Notes under the pieces: model-generated
Databases searched by the model: none
What the model was told of the DNA's origin: nothing
What the model saw: only the letters and a program-made list of their open reading frames with translations
Translations under genes and position numbers: made by a program
Shown here: piece by piece, positions 1 through 11,505 of the stretch
Position numbering within the stretch: the stretch's first letter is position 1
Layout: every line of letters begins with the position of its first letter
Source: Halichondria panicea
Taxonomy: Eukaryota; Porifera; Demospongiae; Suberitida; Halichondriidae
NCBI RefSeq assembly: GCF_963675165.1
Contig: NC_087380.1
Location: 3,835,803-3,899,802 of the forward strand
Reading direction: 5' to 3'
DNA length: 64,000 nt

Positions 1-70
1 CTCAATCCTCAACAGTGAAAACTGTGCATAGAGGGTAACCCTTGAGTATAGGCCAGCAGTGGCTGTAATA

Positions 71-562
71 GAGAGGCGGCCTGCTAACACAGGTTGAAAC
101 ACATTATTCAGTGCAGGCTTAGGTACACATGCATTAACCTGCTGACTGTATAACTATTAGAACGTGAGAGGCTTCATTGTATCGACAAGTCTAGATGGCC
201 TGCTAACACAGCTAGGTTTAAACACATTATTCAGTGGAGGCTTAGGTACCCATGCATTAACCTGCTGACTGTATAAGTATTAGAACGTGACAGGCTTTAT
301 TGTATCGACAAGTCTAGATGGCCTGCTAACACAGCTAGGTTTGAACACATTATTCAGTGGAGGCTTAGGTACCCATACATTAACCTGCTGACTGTATAAC
401 TATTAGAACGTGACAGGCTTCATTGTATCGACAAGTCTAGATGGCCTGCTAACACAGCTAGGTTTAAACACATTATTCAGTGGAGGCTTAGGTACCCATG
501 CATTAACCTGCTGACTGTATAACTATTAGAACGTGAGAGGCTTCATTGTATCAACAAGTCTA
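71..562. repeat. 123-bp tandem repeat, about 4 copies
   Basis: The phrase GGCCTGCTAACACAG recurs at about 73, 196, 319 and 442, giving a period of 123 bp. Copies are nearly identical (a few substitutions, e.g. cgtgagagg/cgtgacagg). It fills the left end of the window within the SMC2 intron after exon O. Confidence 0.92.
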
Positions 563-621
563 GATATAATCAAGCCATATCATAATTACAGGAAACCTTA
601 ATAGCAGCAAGCTACACGTAC

Positions 622-759
622 CTTCTGTTCCTGCAGTTTAGCCAGTTTCTTCTCGACCTCTCTCGGTTGGTTGGTAGTGAAGTCATAGGCTGTGTTGGGC
701 TGACCAAAGTACTGCTTGTCTCTTGCTATCCAGTCGTACTTGGAGAGTAGGGACTCGAC
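622..759 (-). CDS. SMC2: SMC2 exon O (end of second coiled coil); gene continues off the left edge
   Basis: Acceptor ATGCAG, donor GTACGT, 46 codons. It encodes VESLLSKYDWIARDKQYFGQ and PNTAYDFTTNQPREVEKKLA, close to the SMC2 motif [21 protein letters not shown] that precedes the C-terminal ATPase head. The signature (LSGGQ) and Walker B exons are expected to the left of this window; 1-600 holds only a satellite. Confidence 0.96.
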
Positions 760-998
760 CTGCATAAGGTTAAGTACAGGAAGAGTATTAGAGACACCAG
801 GTTTGACCATGCATAGTATCTAACAACTGCTGTTTTATGTGTGACACTTACAATGCAATGTATACCTAACACTTCGAGTGGCAATACCAAAAGCGTAAAA
901 GAAACCCAAGCTAATAGAACATTACAGTTATATACATAAGTACGCATCATTCCTATTACAGAATGTCCATTGGAAAATTTTGTAATTGGAGCCCTTAC

Positions 999-1193
999 TC
1001 TCTGTGCTGCATCTCGACTGTCCTTGTGGAACTTTGTGATCTTGTGCTCGAGCTCTTTGATTTTGAGAGCACAGCTGACTTTTTCCTTCTCTCTCTCCTT
1101 CCTCTCCTGCTCACACCTTGACAGCTCTTTGTTCCGCTCTCGCAAGGCCACCTTCTGCTCGTCTAACTCCTTTTTGCCTGCCTCCAGTGAGCT
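999..1193 (-). CDS. SMC2: SMC2 exon N (second coiled coil)
   Basis: Acceptor TCCCAG, donor GTAAGG, 65 codons in phase 0. It encodes SSLEAGKKELDEQKVALRER, then CALKIKELEHKITKFHKDSR, matching vertebrate SQLKIKELDHNISKHKRE. Confidence 0.93.
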
Positions 1194-1352
1194 CTGGGAG
1201 TCGGTACAATGCATAGCATTATGAGTAGCTACGTAGAACTATAGCAATGTGTGTGTAACAGCAACAATACTGCTAGTGAAAAATTGGGCAGAATCATATT
1301 GTCAATATAGGTACCAGAAACACATAATTATAGTTATACACATCACTCTCAC

Positions 1353-1430
1353 TTTGGCTTCTTCATTGGCTGTCTTGCGCTCCTCCAAAGTGTCAGTTTT
1401 ACTGGCCATGGTCGCAGCACTGGCATCAAT
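1353..1430 (-). CDS. SMC2: SMC2 exon M (second coiled coil)
   Basis: Acceptor GTTCAG, donor GTGAGA, exactly 26 codons: IDASAATMASKTDTLEERKT and ANEEAK. It corresponds to the IEVMAAEVAKNKESVNKAQEE segment of SMC2. Phase 0 on both sides. Confidence 0.87.
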
Positions 1431-1765
1431 CTGAACGGTGCAACAACGGGGAGCTGCATTCATTCAGTTTTAACTCTCAAAAGACTATACATGCATGCAT
1501 GTTATACAATTAACTCAAGCACATCATAATAATTATACATGTATGACATTTGTAATAGATATAGAAAAGACATTGGCACGGGCGTAAAACACAAGGATTC
1601 GCATGATATGTGTTTTATATCACGATGACCTTTACCATTTGGTACGTGACCACGTAATAAAAATAACATAGCACTGTATGGCGTTTATTAAACGCTGTTA
1701 CCTTGACAACGTGATATCATTTTATGTTACAAGCTGTTTTGTTATAGGCTCTCGGAGCTACTGAC

Positions 1766-2025
1766 CTGTCCCTGCTGCGCCTCCAGTCCTTTCTGCAGCT
1801 CCTCCACCTCCAGAGTGAGTGCCTGCATCTCCTGCTCCCTGCTCTTGGCCTCCTTCACAACACTCTCTGCCTCCTTCTTGGCTCTGGTGATGGATGCTTC
1901 CGCCTCTTTTAGCTCTCTCTCGTGGTGAGACTTGGAGTCCTTCATCTTTTGTTGGATCTCTTTGAGTTTGGCACGGGCACTCTTTTCCATGGCTACAGAT
2001 TGCTTCACAGTCTCCTTCTGCTTGG
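1766..2025 (-). CDS. SMC2: SMC2 exon L (second coiled coil)
   Basis: Acceptor TATATAG, donor GTCAGT, 260 bp. It encodes AKLKEIQQKMKDSKSHHERE, LKEAEASITRAKKEAESVVK and EQEMQALTLEVEELQKGLEA. These match vertebrate NKMKNAEAERERELKDAQKKL and VEAITLELEELKRE. Confidence 0.93.
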
Positions 2026-2184
2026 CTATATAGAGAAGTGTAACACATTCTGTAATTATCAGTGTTTGGCAATTAATGCACTCTTTTCAATTTTCCCACT
2101 TCAGTGCATGATAACATACTTCTGTCCAGTTGAACAACCACAAACGTGAACAATTAATGCCTTGAGTTATAACCATGTACTCAC

Positions 2185-2309
2185 CAATGGTGTCCTTGAG
2201 CTCTTGTAGGTGAGCTAGCTGCTGGTGGTGAGTGCTCTCCTTCATTCTCATCTCCACCATTTCTGCCTCGTGTGACTTGCTGTCTCTCTGCTCTTTGAGA
2301 CCATGGTAC
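2185..2309 (-). CDS. SMC2: SMC2 exon K (second coiled coil)
   Basis: Acceptor CCTCAG, donor GTGAGT. It encodes YHGLKEQRDSKSHEAEMVEM and on to QLAHLQELKDTI. It completes the Lys codon from exon J and leaves one base for exon L. The 3-kb upstream intron (2310-5341) is full of fold-back repeats. Confidence 0.88.
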
Positions 2310-3287
2310 CTGAGGGGAGGGGAGATATGAGAGAGGTATCACAAAGTATAACACCTGACTGGAATAATACTAGCAGCTCAAGCAACCACTTTGCCCACAA
2401 CCCGGGCGGGACATGATCGGTGGGATCATGTCCACACACCTCCCTATTCTCTGTATCCCTATTCTCTGTATAGTTATAGCATAGCAGTAAGAAACAAAAT
2501 CCTTTATAATCCTGTGTGTATATATATATACAATTATGTTGGAGCCTTATGATAAAATAATAGCACAAGTGAAAAATTATGCAGTACCAAAGAAACGTTT
2601 ACAGTTGTCACTATTACACAAGGACTGTGGAGCTGCAAATTCCAATGATTATTTTGCCCCGCCGAAAATTACCCGCTATACGGTACTTCAAAACGCAAAA
2701 AGAATTGGGGTTGTGAGTGAAATTAATTTTGATCATTATTCTATGAAAGACATATCAGTATCCCCCAACTGCAATGTAATTGCTGCAATTAAAGGTACTG
2801 CACGAACCCACACTTTATGGCTTGCATCAAAAGATACAAGAGGTGGAAGTCATCATATGAACCACAATAGATCCTGTTACAGATAATTATGGGCTATTAC
2901 TCACTGGAATGGAAGCAGTGAAAGTGATCATATGAACCACAATAAATCCTGTTACAGATAATTATGCCTCTTGCGCATGCGCAAGCGAGGTATACGGTAG
3001 TGTGTTTGTGTGTGTGTGTGTGTGTGTAGTCAGGCCGCTAGAGCTGCTCAAGGATCAATGAAGTGGCAAGTAAGAGTTTCTATAGGCTTCTAGTCATGTT
3101 CTCTTGGATTTTAATTCGTGGATTTGCAAAATAAAGCTTCGTTCTTGAGTTATGCCTATAGTTTTGCTTACTTGGAATGCCATTGCAGCCTTTTCAGAAG
3201 AGCAAGTAGCCAAACTTGTTTACTGAGTGTTGCTACTCTACTTAGTACTTAGCTCTGCACTAGCCCAGAGTGAGTGAAGACATATGG

Positions 3288-3845
3288 TCATCCGACTAGA
3301 AAAACATTTGCAATGTGAAAAATTGCTAGGATTGGCCAGGGGAACCACAAAAAAGCGTGGGAACAAGAAATCAGACGAGAGCATAACTCCAATCCGTTAC
3401 AACGTCAATCACATGTATACTGGTAGTTTTCCCATGTTTTCCCAGCCAATATGCCACGCAATTTTTACTGGTGGAGTGATGACCAATCCCTATATATATT
3501 TATTATACATCCATTTTAGAATGTGGGGCACATAATCATGATGATTTGTGATGAATTGATGTTCCTAATACATGCAGTGTTGAGCACAGGTGCACACAGT
3601 CCATCCATGCGTAGTAACATGCACGGACCGTACTGGTGACTGCATGGAATGATGTGGTGGATGGAAGCTGATAGGTGGATCTGGAACACAGTCTATTATT
3701 TAATATACTATGTATTGTACATGTTCATGACGTTGTAACGGATTGGAGTTATGCTCTCGTCTGATTTCTTGTTCCCACGCTTTTTTGTGGTTCCCCTGGC
3801 CAATCCTAGCAATTTTTCACATTGCAAATGTTTTTCTAGTCGGAT
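3288..3845. repeat. Fold-back element with ~115-bp inverted arms
   Basis: The arm at about 3288-3405 (ctagaaaaacatttgcaatg ... ccgttacaacgtca) reappears as its reverse complement at about 3728-3845. About 320 bp lie between the arms. The arms look nearly identical, which suggests a young fold-back transposon or a recent inverted duplication. No coding sequence inside. Confidence 0.88.
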
Positions 3846-4910
3846 TCCCTTTCTTTTTCAGTACAGTTTACGTATCATGACATGCATAAGTGGAACGTTA
3901 AGAGGCAGTACAAGAAGAGAAGACAGGACTAATCAGATATCTTCTAGAATATCTCTGGACTAATAATTATAGTATAATGAGTAATAATTTATTGCTTGAT
4001 AATTATGTTGAATTTGCGAATCAGTATTAAATGACAGCCATTTTAAGAGCATGATATCTAGCCAGTGCATATAGCATGCCTTTCAGAGAAAGGGAGCTAG
4101 AGCTGAACAGTGTGAAGAAAAGGAACACCTCAGGCTCTGGAAAAGCACTGCTGCACTGATTTTAGGCGCACGGTTTATTAGCCACGCCTATCTATTATTA
4201 TTGGCCACAACACAATTGCTGAGTCATTAAAGATGGCGGAATTGTCTAGGTAAGAGAAATAGAGACTGAGAGGTCATCTGCCTTGTGGAAGCAATCGCAA
4301 ATCTGAAGAAGCGCTTTGTAATCCAGGTTGTAGTCGTTTGGAAACCCTGTGCAGAATGTCCTGGAGATGGCTGTACTTGGAGTAAATGCTGGGCAAGAAA
4401 CTTACTTACTTACTCACTTACTTACTTAGTCAGTCAGACAAAGAGCGGTGAAACGTCGAAATAGTGCAATTTTTAAAATGAAAATATTCATTCATTAAAA
4501 TGTTTATGGATTATGAAATGAGAGATACAAATAGAGAAAAGGCTAAATAAACTATCTGTTCAGCCAGTTTCTTGATGTGGCCTTTCCCTGCAGAGATAGA
4601 ACAGTTTGAACATGAGTCAAAATAATTGAAATATTGCTAAACACAGGCAAACCCACTGCCAATCCTATGTAAAACCTACTGGTTTTACTAATAATTTCTA
4701 TGAAAAACCACAGACATATTAATCCAACTACATGTAATTCCAAGAAAACCTGAAATTTTAGGAAAGAAATGCATATGGTCATAATTTCTATGAAAAACCA
4801 CAGACATTAATCAACTACATGTAATTCCAAGAAAACCTGAAATTTTAGGAAAGAAATGCATATTCCAGGAACATGGTCACAATAGATCCTGTTATACTTG
4901 ACTTATTATT

Positions 4911-5290
4911 ACAGTTGAGCCTCACTATCCAAACACCTGGTGTCCCTACTTTATCCCAGAAATATTCTGATACCAGAATGACTCTCAATGAGCTACACTC
5001 GTCACTAATTCAAGTAGCCCCTGCATGCAAAATCAGCAAACGGATGTCTAGAGCTCTTACTAGTGGACAGAAGAAGGTAGCAGCTATACTGTTAGGCTAA
5101 TCTAAACGTTCAGCTGCTTCTGCTAATCAGTAACGCAAAAATGCTTTTAACTATGTATAGCTGCTACCTTCTTCTGTCCACTAGTAAGAGCTCTAGACAC
5201 CCGTTTGCTATGAATATCATTAAATGTGACCAAATTTTTCGTCCGGATAATTCAGATGATTGGGGTTCGAATAATCGAGGCTCAACTGTA
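4911..5290. mobile_element. Tigger/pogo-like MITE with internal hairpin
   Basis: Ends read TACAGTTGAGCCTC at the left and GAGGCTCAACTGTA at the right, the typical CAGTTGAGC terminus of pogo/Tigger elements at a TA site. Inside, about 50 bp around 5034-5088 are repeated inverted at 5155-5207 (cttactagtggacagaagaa and its complement). No transposase ORF, so non-autonomous. Confidence 0.75.
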
Positions 5291-5341
5291 TTACAATACA
5301 CTCAAAGACCATAATCATACATAAATACCGCATGTTATTAC

Positions 5342-5436
5342 TTTTCGGCAACTGTTTTCACTTTTTCTAGCTGCGAGGCCACAGCCCTTAGCTCAGCCTC
5401 CTTCTCTTTGAGCTCTCCCTCACAGTCAAGCAGCTC
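5342..5436 (-). CDS. SMC2: SMC2 exon J (second coiled coil)
   Basis: Acceptor ATTTAG, donor GTAATA (weaker than the others), 95 bp. It encodes ELLDCEGELKEKEAELRAVA and continues to VKTVAE plus two bases of Lys. This corresponds to vertebrate ELRIKENELRALEEELAGLKNTAEK. The phase fits exon K. Confidence 0.88.
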
Positions 5437-5734
5437 CTAAATAATAATATAATTATATCAAACAACTTTACAAGGAGCTTTGGATACCGGTGGCTATTTT
5501 TGTGTTTATCTCAAAAAAACACAACAACCCTTTCCTAGTATTTAACCTTCGGACACGCAGAAATTGAGGGAAGTCAAAGGTAGTATAGCCATGCACCATG
5601 TACAATTAGCACTAGTAGATTATAACACTATATTAATGATACATGTATATCCCGGTTACTCGTGGTAAAGCTATAATTAATGGTATCAACACAATTAAAA
5701 GTATGCTCCTCCCAAAGTACAGATCAACCCCCAC

Positions 5735-5857
5735 CTGTAGCTTGGTGAGTATGGAGGAGGTGTGGGCCCGAGAGCCGCCAGTGAGAGTGCCTGAGGGGTC
5801 AAACACATCCCCACTAAGAGAAACAGAGCGTGTCATCACCTGCTTGTCAAATGTCAC
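5735..5857 (-). CDS. SMC2: SMC2 exon I (end of hinge)
   Basis: Acceptor CCCCAG, donor GTGGGG, 41 codons. It encodes [20 protein letters not shown] then [20 protein letters not shown], matching the SMC2 VTLGGDVFDPHGTLSGGAR motif that closes the hinge and separates SMC2 from other SMCs. Confidence 0.97.
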
Positions 5858-6003
5858 CTGGGGAAAACAAAAGTACAACAAGTTTTCTTCTCATTGCTAA
5901 ATCAACTATGACATTTTGATGGAAGCTAAATGGGTTGCGTGGAAAGCTTGAAGAGTACAATCAAGCTACCATAACCCTCTTTACTTCCTGGCGAACACTG
6001 TAC

Positions 6004-6126
6004 CTTCTTAGCACTATCCAGTGTGTCACAAATCAGAGTAGATCCGAATACATAGGCCATGGCCGGTCGTAACTCATCTTCGTAGCCCACTAGGGAAAGG
6101 GCGGGGCGTGCCTTGTCCTTGCCCAC
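6004..6126 (-). CDS. SMC2: SMC2 exon H (hinge)
   Basis: Acceptor TATAG, donor GTACAG, 41 codons in phase 0. It encodes ARPALSLVGYEDELRPAMAY then VFGSTLICDTLDSAKK, matching SMC2 [27 protein letters not shown]. The preceding 8.3-kb intron (6127-14466) holds a methyltransferase copy and a transposon ORF. Confidence 0.97.
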
Positions 6127-6550
6127 CTATAGACAGGGGGAATTCTAATGTAAATGAAGAGGAACAGCATGAATACTAGCATAACGAACTACAGAGAGAT
6201 GTTAACAATACACCCTCCCTCAGAAGCAATTCACTGCATGGTTAAGTGTAATTATAGATGACTAACTAGAATCTGTTGTAATACTGAATCAGAGAGTACA
6301 ACAAATTTTTAACTGGAAAACTATGATAAGGTATTAAGTGTGAAGGTCTAGTACATCACTTTCAGCACATATTTAAGATTCACACGTAACATTATCAATT
6401 ATTTTTATCATGCTAGTATGGTAAAGTCGTACATCACTTTCAGCACACATTTTAAATGCACACGTAACATTATTATCACACGTAACATTATTATCACACT
6501 AGTATAAAACTGTTGTGTCTCTCCTTAAGGGATATAGTTTCAATAAAAGT

Positions 6551-7318
6551 TTAGTGAGCCTTTTCCACAACCATGCAAAATGTATCGAAATTTATCAAAT
6601 CTGACGCAAGCTCTTTCTCGTGGTTTTCTTTAAAGCTTTTTATCTTCTCCTCATCGACATTGCTGACACTAAACACTCCGTGAGACACACCCTACCAAAA
6701 CTCCAAGAGCTCCTCAACAGTATGGTACAGAAACAGCTTGGGGATAACTTGAGAGTGGGCAATGTTAAATCCAGCAGTTGTTGCTAGACTTTGGTATGTC
6801 TCTTTACTTTCAAAAATTGCTTGCCCGCGTAACAAGTTGCTTAGGAAGTCAGGAGAAACCAATACGCTGAGACCTTTCCTAACTATTTGTGGGAATTCTG
6901 GAGTGCCATCATAAGTAAGAAAGCCAAAACTTCCTCCAGGAGCGAGTTTGCTGTAGAGACGGTTGAAAAGAGCTTGTTTGTTCTTGATCCAGTGAATGAC
7001 ATGTGTTGAGACAATCAGATCGTAATGTTCCCCAGGAAATGTTTGGTTATTTGCGATAGAGTATTGGATGTTCGGTCGTGAATTATCTCTCTTTGCTATT
7101 TTGATTCTCTCTGCATCAGGATCGACAGCAACAACTTGTCCCTCAGGTCCCACAAGGTCAGACAAGATGGTAGCAACATGGCCAGTTCCACAGCCAAGGT
7201 CCAGGACCAGTCCACCATAGGGGACACTCAGCATGCTCATTAGTTCATCTGCATGTTCCTTTTGGAGGAGGGAGTTCTCCAAGTAAAGCTGTGCTGCCTT
7301 CGCTTTGATGGTTGACAT
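6551..7318 (-). pseudogene. Class I SAM-dependent methyltransferase copy 1, one in-frame stop
   Basis: ATG at 7318. The reading frame has the SAM-binding motif I VLDLGCGTGHVATIL (about residues 39-53), an acidic VVAVDPDAERI strand 2 loop and a motif IV-like YDLIVSTHVIHW, so it is a class I methyltransferase (Methyltransf_11/25 type); the substrate cannot be told. The frame meets TAG at 6694-6692, in LLEFW(stop)GVSHGVFS, then stays open for 46 more codons to TAA at 6551. The paralog at 56584 reads Ser (TCG) there and has the same total length, 255 codons. It lies in an SMC2 intron, same strand as SMC2. It could be a pseudogene, an allele or a sequencing error. Confidence 0.85.
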
Positions 7319-9446
7319 GGCTGTGGTTGTTTTCTATTGTTTCAGAATCTTTGCTTGCATGTTGTAGAATTGCCCTTTATGTACCTACTCATACATAAGT
7401 GTTCAATAAGCTTTTGTTGCTCAGACGTATGGTATGCTTTGTAGTTCCACACGTCAGATTTTTAAGAGCTTCTTGTTTAGTCAGTATATGTATTCTTTGC
7501 AGCTGCACATAATTATATGGCTTACATGGAAGGCCCAAGTTGCCACAAAAAGGACTCGCTGCTTTCGGTTCCATTGCATTCCATAAATGCCAAATTTAAG
7601 TTCCACATGGCTGCAAGTTAATATTGTCGGTTGCTTTTGGTCCATAAGATACTTCCATGTAATTACAAGGTGGTTGCTTTTTAAGTTCCATGACAAATTT
7701 TTAGCTTCCATGCATAAGATATCAAGTTTAGATAACAATGTGGCATAACCACTGGAAGTGCCATGCACTGAAGTTCAAACAGTTGTGAAATTATAGATAT
7801 TCATAGCTCCCCCAATTACAGCAACATACTCTTATTCAAATATTAAGGGTGCCCGCACATAGTAACAAATTGACATAATTTAACCACAAAAATGCAACGT
7901 TTAGATCCTGAGACTTGCACACGCAATATTTAATTTCAATGCGTGCGCTAATAATTATAGTAGTAACCACAAGTAACAACATAGTGGTTTTGTGAGAATG
8001 TCTTCAATTAAATTAACTACAAGCTGCAAAAGAAAATCAGGTAGCTACACAAACTAATAAATCAATAACAAAATAACACAATCCAATAAATACAGAGCCA
8101 GATTTGTAGCAAAGGAGTGCCTTCAGTAGTAGATGGGAGAAACGTAAGTGTGCCAATAGACCCCAGTCGGTACAATCAGCACGAGTGTCCAAGTTCCTCA
8201 ACTAGCATTAGTCACACAGCAGGTTGGATTGTCTCTTGATGTTAATACACACTGTCTTCATTTGTGTCGAGTGGAGACGTTTCTCTTCAGTGCTTTGGAC
8301 GTTGTACTATCCACGATTCGAGCTGTTCATGGCACTATCCAGTGTTGTCCTTTCTCCTATGGCCACCTGCATGTTGATACGTCCGGTTGAGTGGCTGGTT
8401 GGGTCTTCCACCATGTTCCAGCACACAATGGCATCGCATCCTTCAGAAGCTGGAGATCCTTGCCACCAAGTTAGCAGAATGGTCCTGTGGTCAGGTACGA
8501 AAAAAATATTGTGAACAGGGGTGATGACAAAAATGGGTTGGTTCCTATGGATGGATTCTACCTGACCCGGTGCCACTACATAATTATTCACTGCACATGC
8601 ACATGTATTGTCCAGATGAAGGGGACAGTCACCTTGCTGGCAAAAAACTTGGGATGGAGGACCTATACTTACAAACACACTAGGAACTCGTCTGGAAGGT
8701 TGGCAATCTGTGTTATATTAATTATTTTATGTATCACACTCACAGAAGCTCATTTCCAGATGTCCTGGTGATGGAGGCAGTTACGACACACCATTCACTG
8801 ATCAGCTGCCTCCCCAACCTCCCTATTCGGTCTGCAGATGGAGCTGTGTGGACCTCACAAAAGCAGAGGTTCCACCAATCTGATGCCCGGGGAAGCCAAG
8901 CATTACTGCAGCCCAGACAAAGAGACTGGTCCAACTTGGCCTGGAGCACAGCACTCTGGTGACACTGAGGTCCAAGAGTGGTATTACACAGGCTTTCATG
9001 GAAGCTCTGAAGGGGAAGGGAGTGAAAAGCAAGGCCCTGTGTATCAAGCTAGCAAAGCTAGTTCATAGTTTACCTTCAAAGTCCATCAAAACAGCAGCCA
9101 ACCCTGGCAGAAGTCTATGAGCCAGCCAATTGTCAGCGCTGTCTGTAGCCCCAGCGTTGCCTATCTCTTCTCTTCAGGCTACTAACAAAATTAATGGCTC
9201 TTGATCTTCAACGCTAATTCTGCACTCTACGTACGCAATTGGGGCGTGGTCTACAGGCTTACGTCTTAATTTATACTCTAGCGTACGCGTACGCTAGAGC
9301 CAGATATAAAAAGTGTTTTTTTTTTTTTTTCTCATTAGCAAAAGGTAAAATAATAGCATGTAGGGGAATGGGCTTCTATGTAGACACAATGAAAGGTGGA
9401 GGGTACAGAAAATAAAGAGGATTAAGGGTACATGCAAAGGTTCAGT
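7319..9446. other. Methyltransferase upstream region and unassigned sequence
   Basis: About 7319-7800 resembles 56190-56583 in inverse orientation, so the 5' flank of the methyltransferase was duplicated with it. A frame on the minus strand at about 8307-8500 (DHRTILLTWWQGSP) resembles a fibronectin-III strand, but it has no supporting context. A poly-T run is at 9312-9330. I see no other gene here. Confidence 0.5.
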
Positions 9447-10472
9447 TTATTGGTGGAGGTGGGTCTCCGAGATCACCAGGTCGATGGCCCCAGATCTAAA
9501 GGGGTGTCCACTTGACGATCTGGACCCTCTGATGGCTTGGATCAATGAGCGAAGGAGGGAAAAGGTTAGTCGGCAACGGAGCCAGCATAGTGTGCTGCTG
9601 TATGATTGGTCCCATTTAGACACTAACATCGAAGCGAGTCTCTTGTAGAAGGTGGTTGCTTCACGAGCTAAGCCTCCTGTTGCAGAGAGGACTAATGGGG
9701 AAAAGGATGCCTGTTCGATGTCTAGAATTCTTTGTTCATAGGCCCTTTTCTTTATTTGCTCGTGCTTGCGGTAGACTGTTTGAGGGTCGGTGTGTCTGTT
9801 GGATGCAGCGTGTGGGTTAAATACCCTGACATCAAAATAAGTTCTTTCAAAGGAGCCACCCCATACTCCATTGGCTGCAATGTCTAGGCGTGCACCCGGT
9901 TGTATATTGGCACTTGCTCCTGCTAGGTTCTCCCCTGTAACCGGTAACAGTTCTGGTTCTGTGCACACGTTGTTGCAGACCTCACTAAGAAGATCTGCAG
10001 TCAAGTCTCTGATCTCATTATGCCGAATGGACGGAAAGCCGCCCTTCGCACAAGAGAGAACGTGTTCTACTGTGAAGGAAGAACCACAGGCACATTTCGA
10101 GGGTAGCTTGTTTGGAGTCCAACCATAACGCAGAGATAGGGCGTCTCTAAAGGCTTGTTTGTGGAGGGTGAAACCATGGGTTTTGAGCGGTAGGGTGGTT
10201 AGCCATGACGATGCACCCTTCTCTTTAGACAGATTGACAGATCTTTGCATGTTGGTAGAGAGTAGTGGCGTCAGTGTGTTGATGTCGTTCTTGGTTCTAT
10301 CTCTGTTTTGTTGGCCTACGGTAGATTTGGCCATTAGTGACTCCGAGATGATCTCCTGCCCATAGTGTGTGTCTTGTTTGATGATGTGATTCGAAAAGTG
10401 TTCGATCTGACTATCTACGTACAGGACTTGGTCTATATTTAGCATGCTGCTATAATTAGGTAAGGTGAACAA
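9447..10472 (-). mobile_element. Transposon-derived ORF fragment (zinc motif plus nuclease-like domain)
   Basis: 341-codon ORF. The middle reads KGASSWLTTLPLKTHGFTLH, then CACGSSFTVEHVLSCAKGGF (a Cys/His cluster), then RHNEIRDLTADLLSEVCNNV, and GARLDIAANGVWG followed by FFDVRVFNPHA-like FDVRVFNP. This resembles a C-terminal module carried by retroelements of marine invertebrates (from memory), where Cys/His and D...D.RV residues suggest a restriction-endonuclease-like fold. The reverse transcriptase part is absent, so it is a 5'-truncated copy in an SMC2 intron. The exact element class is not decided. Confidence 0.6.
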
Positions 10473-11235
10473 AGTTACGAGCTGACTTTGTCCATATACG
10501 GTCTAGATTTTTCTCTAGAGGGTGTGTCATGACAAAAAATTCTCATAAATAGAAAACAAAGGGATTTTACAACAAAAGCTCTTCGTAATGTTGAAGAGCT
10601 GTGTGTAGTGCACCTGCAAACAAACGATCAAGTCCATAGCTCTACTGGTTTTCTAGACAGAACTTCTTTTATCTAGATTATGAAAATCAAGTGTAAAATC
10701 TGCTCTCATCATCCTTTCCTCTCCATTTTTGGAGTGCACACTAGTAGAGTGTTGCTTCATAATCCTGTGAAGGATCCATGTCTCCCCTGCAGGTAGTTTC
10801 ATAGTTAGCTTTCCCTAGCAACGTGTGTGTGGGCGTACGTGGGCGTAGGTGTTCCAGCACCCTTAACACCTGCCACATTTGTCGCTCAGCTGCAAGGTAT
10901 TTCTGGAGACAGTGTGCAGCCTCTCTTATACCAAATACGTATATAGTCACACGAGCGCAACATTTTCCTAGAGGAAACTATATTGCACTGATTCCCTCTC
11001 CCTCTAACGTTTACTCGCGAGACTACCAAATACCAACCATGCATGGAAAGCTGCACATGCAGTTATACAACATCAGGCGATAGGGCCAAAACAATTTTCT
11101 AGCTATAGATGTCTATATAACAATGAGCTAAATAAAGACAAAACGAGTACTATGAACATGCATTCTGTTAATGTGCAACTTTACATACAACTCAGCATAC
11201 ACAAAGTGGTCATGCAGTTTCTATCGCTATAACAC

Positions 11236-11336
11236 CGTATGAAGTCACTGTGAGACACACCCAACTAAATCTCTAATAGCTCATCAACATTCACAAAAGG
11301 CAACTCTTCGTTCGTGTTAGGCAACTTGAATCCAAC
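11236..11336 (-). pseudogene. Remnant of a third methyltransferase copy (C-terminal part)
   Basis: The minus-strand translation reads FVNVDELLEI(stop)LGVSHS, which lines up with FVSVDEFLEFWSGVSHGVF of the copy at 56584 and with the C-terminus of the copy at 7318. Only about 100 bp are recognisable. It lies 4 kb upstream of copy 1 in the same SMC2 intron. Confidence 0.65.
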
Positions 11337-11505
11337 AACAATGGAAAGAATCAGGTAGGTTTGTTTAGTTTTTGTGTACCATTTCTTTTCTTCCAATCAA
11401 TTATCTCTTTTGGCGCTTTTTAGGGTGGCCTCAAAAATAATACTCAGCAGGTTCAGGTGGTGGTGCTGTAATTATGTCTGCTACGCTTGAATATATAAGA
11501 ACTAC

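Larger units (their letters stand above)
2310..5341. other. Repeat-rich SMC2 intron
   Basis: No gene seen. It contains a fragment of the TACCGTA-type MITE (ending near 2685), an interspersed repeat starting with a gcgcatgcgc palindrome (about 2945-3280), a (GT)n run near 3008-3028, a large inverted repeat (3288-3845), a repeat also found inverted near 50.4 kb (about 4255-4480), a local direct duplication (about 4660-4860) and a Tigger-like element (4911-5290). Confidence 0.7.

Noticed and set aside
2536-2886. 116-codon plus-strand frame
   Set aside because: It crosses a MITE end (cccgctatacggta) and repeated atcctgttacagataatta sequence; no homology.
8307-8678. Minus-strand frame resembling a fibronectin-III strand (ILLTWWQGSP)
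   Set aside because: Only one short motif; no second strand pattern or neighbouring exon to support it.
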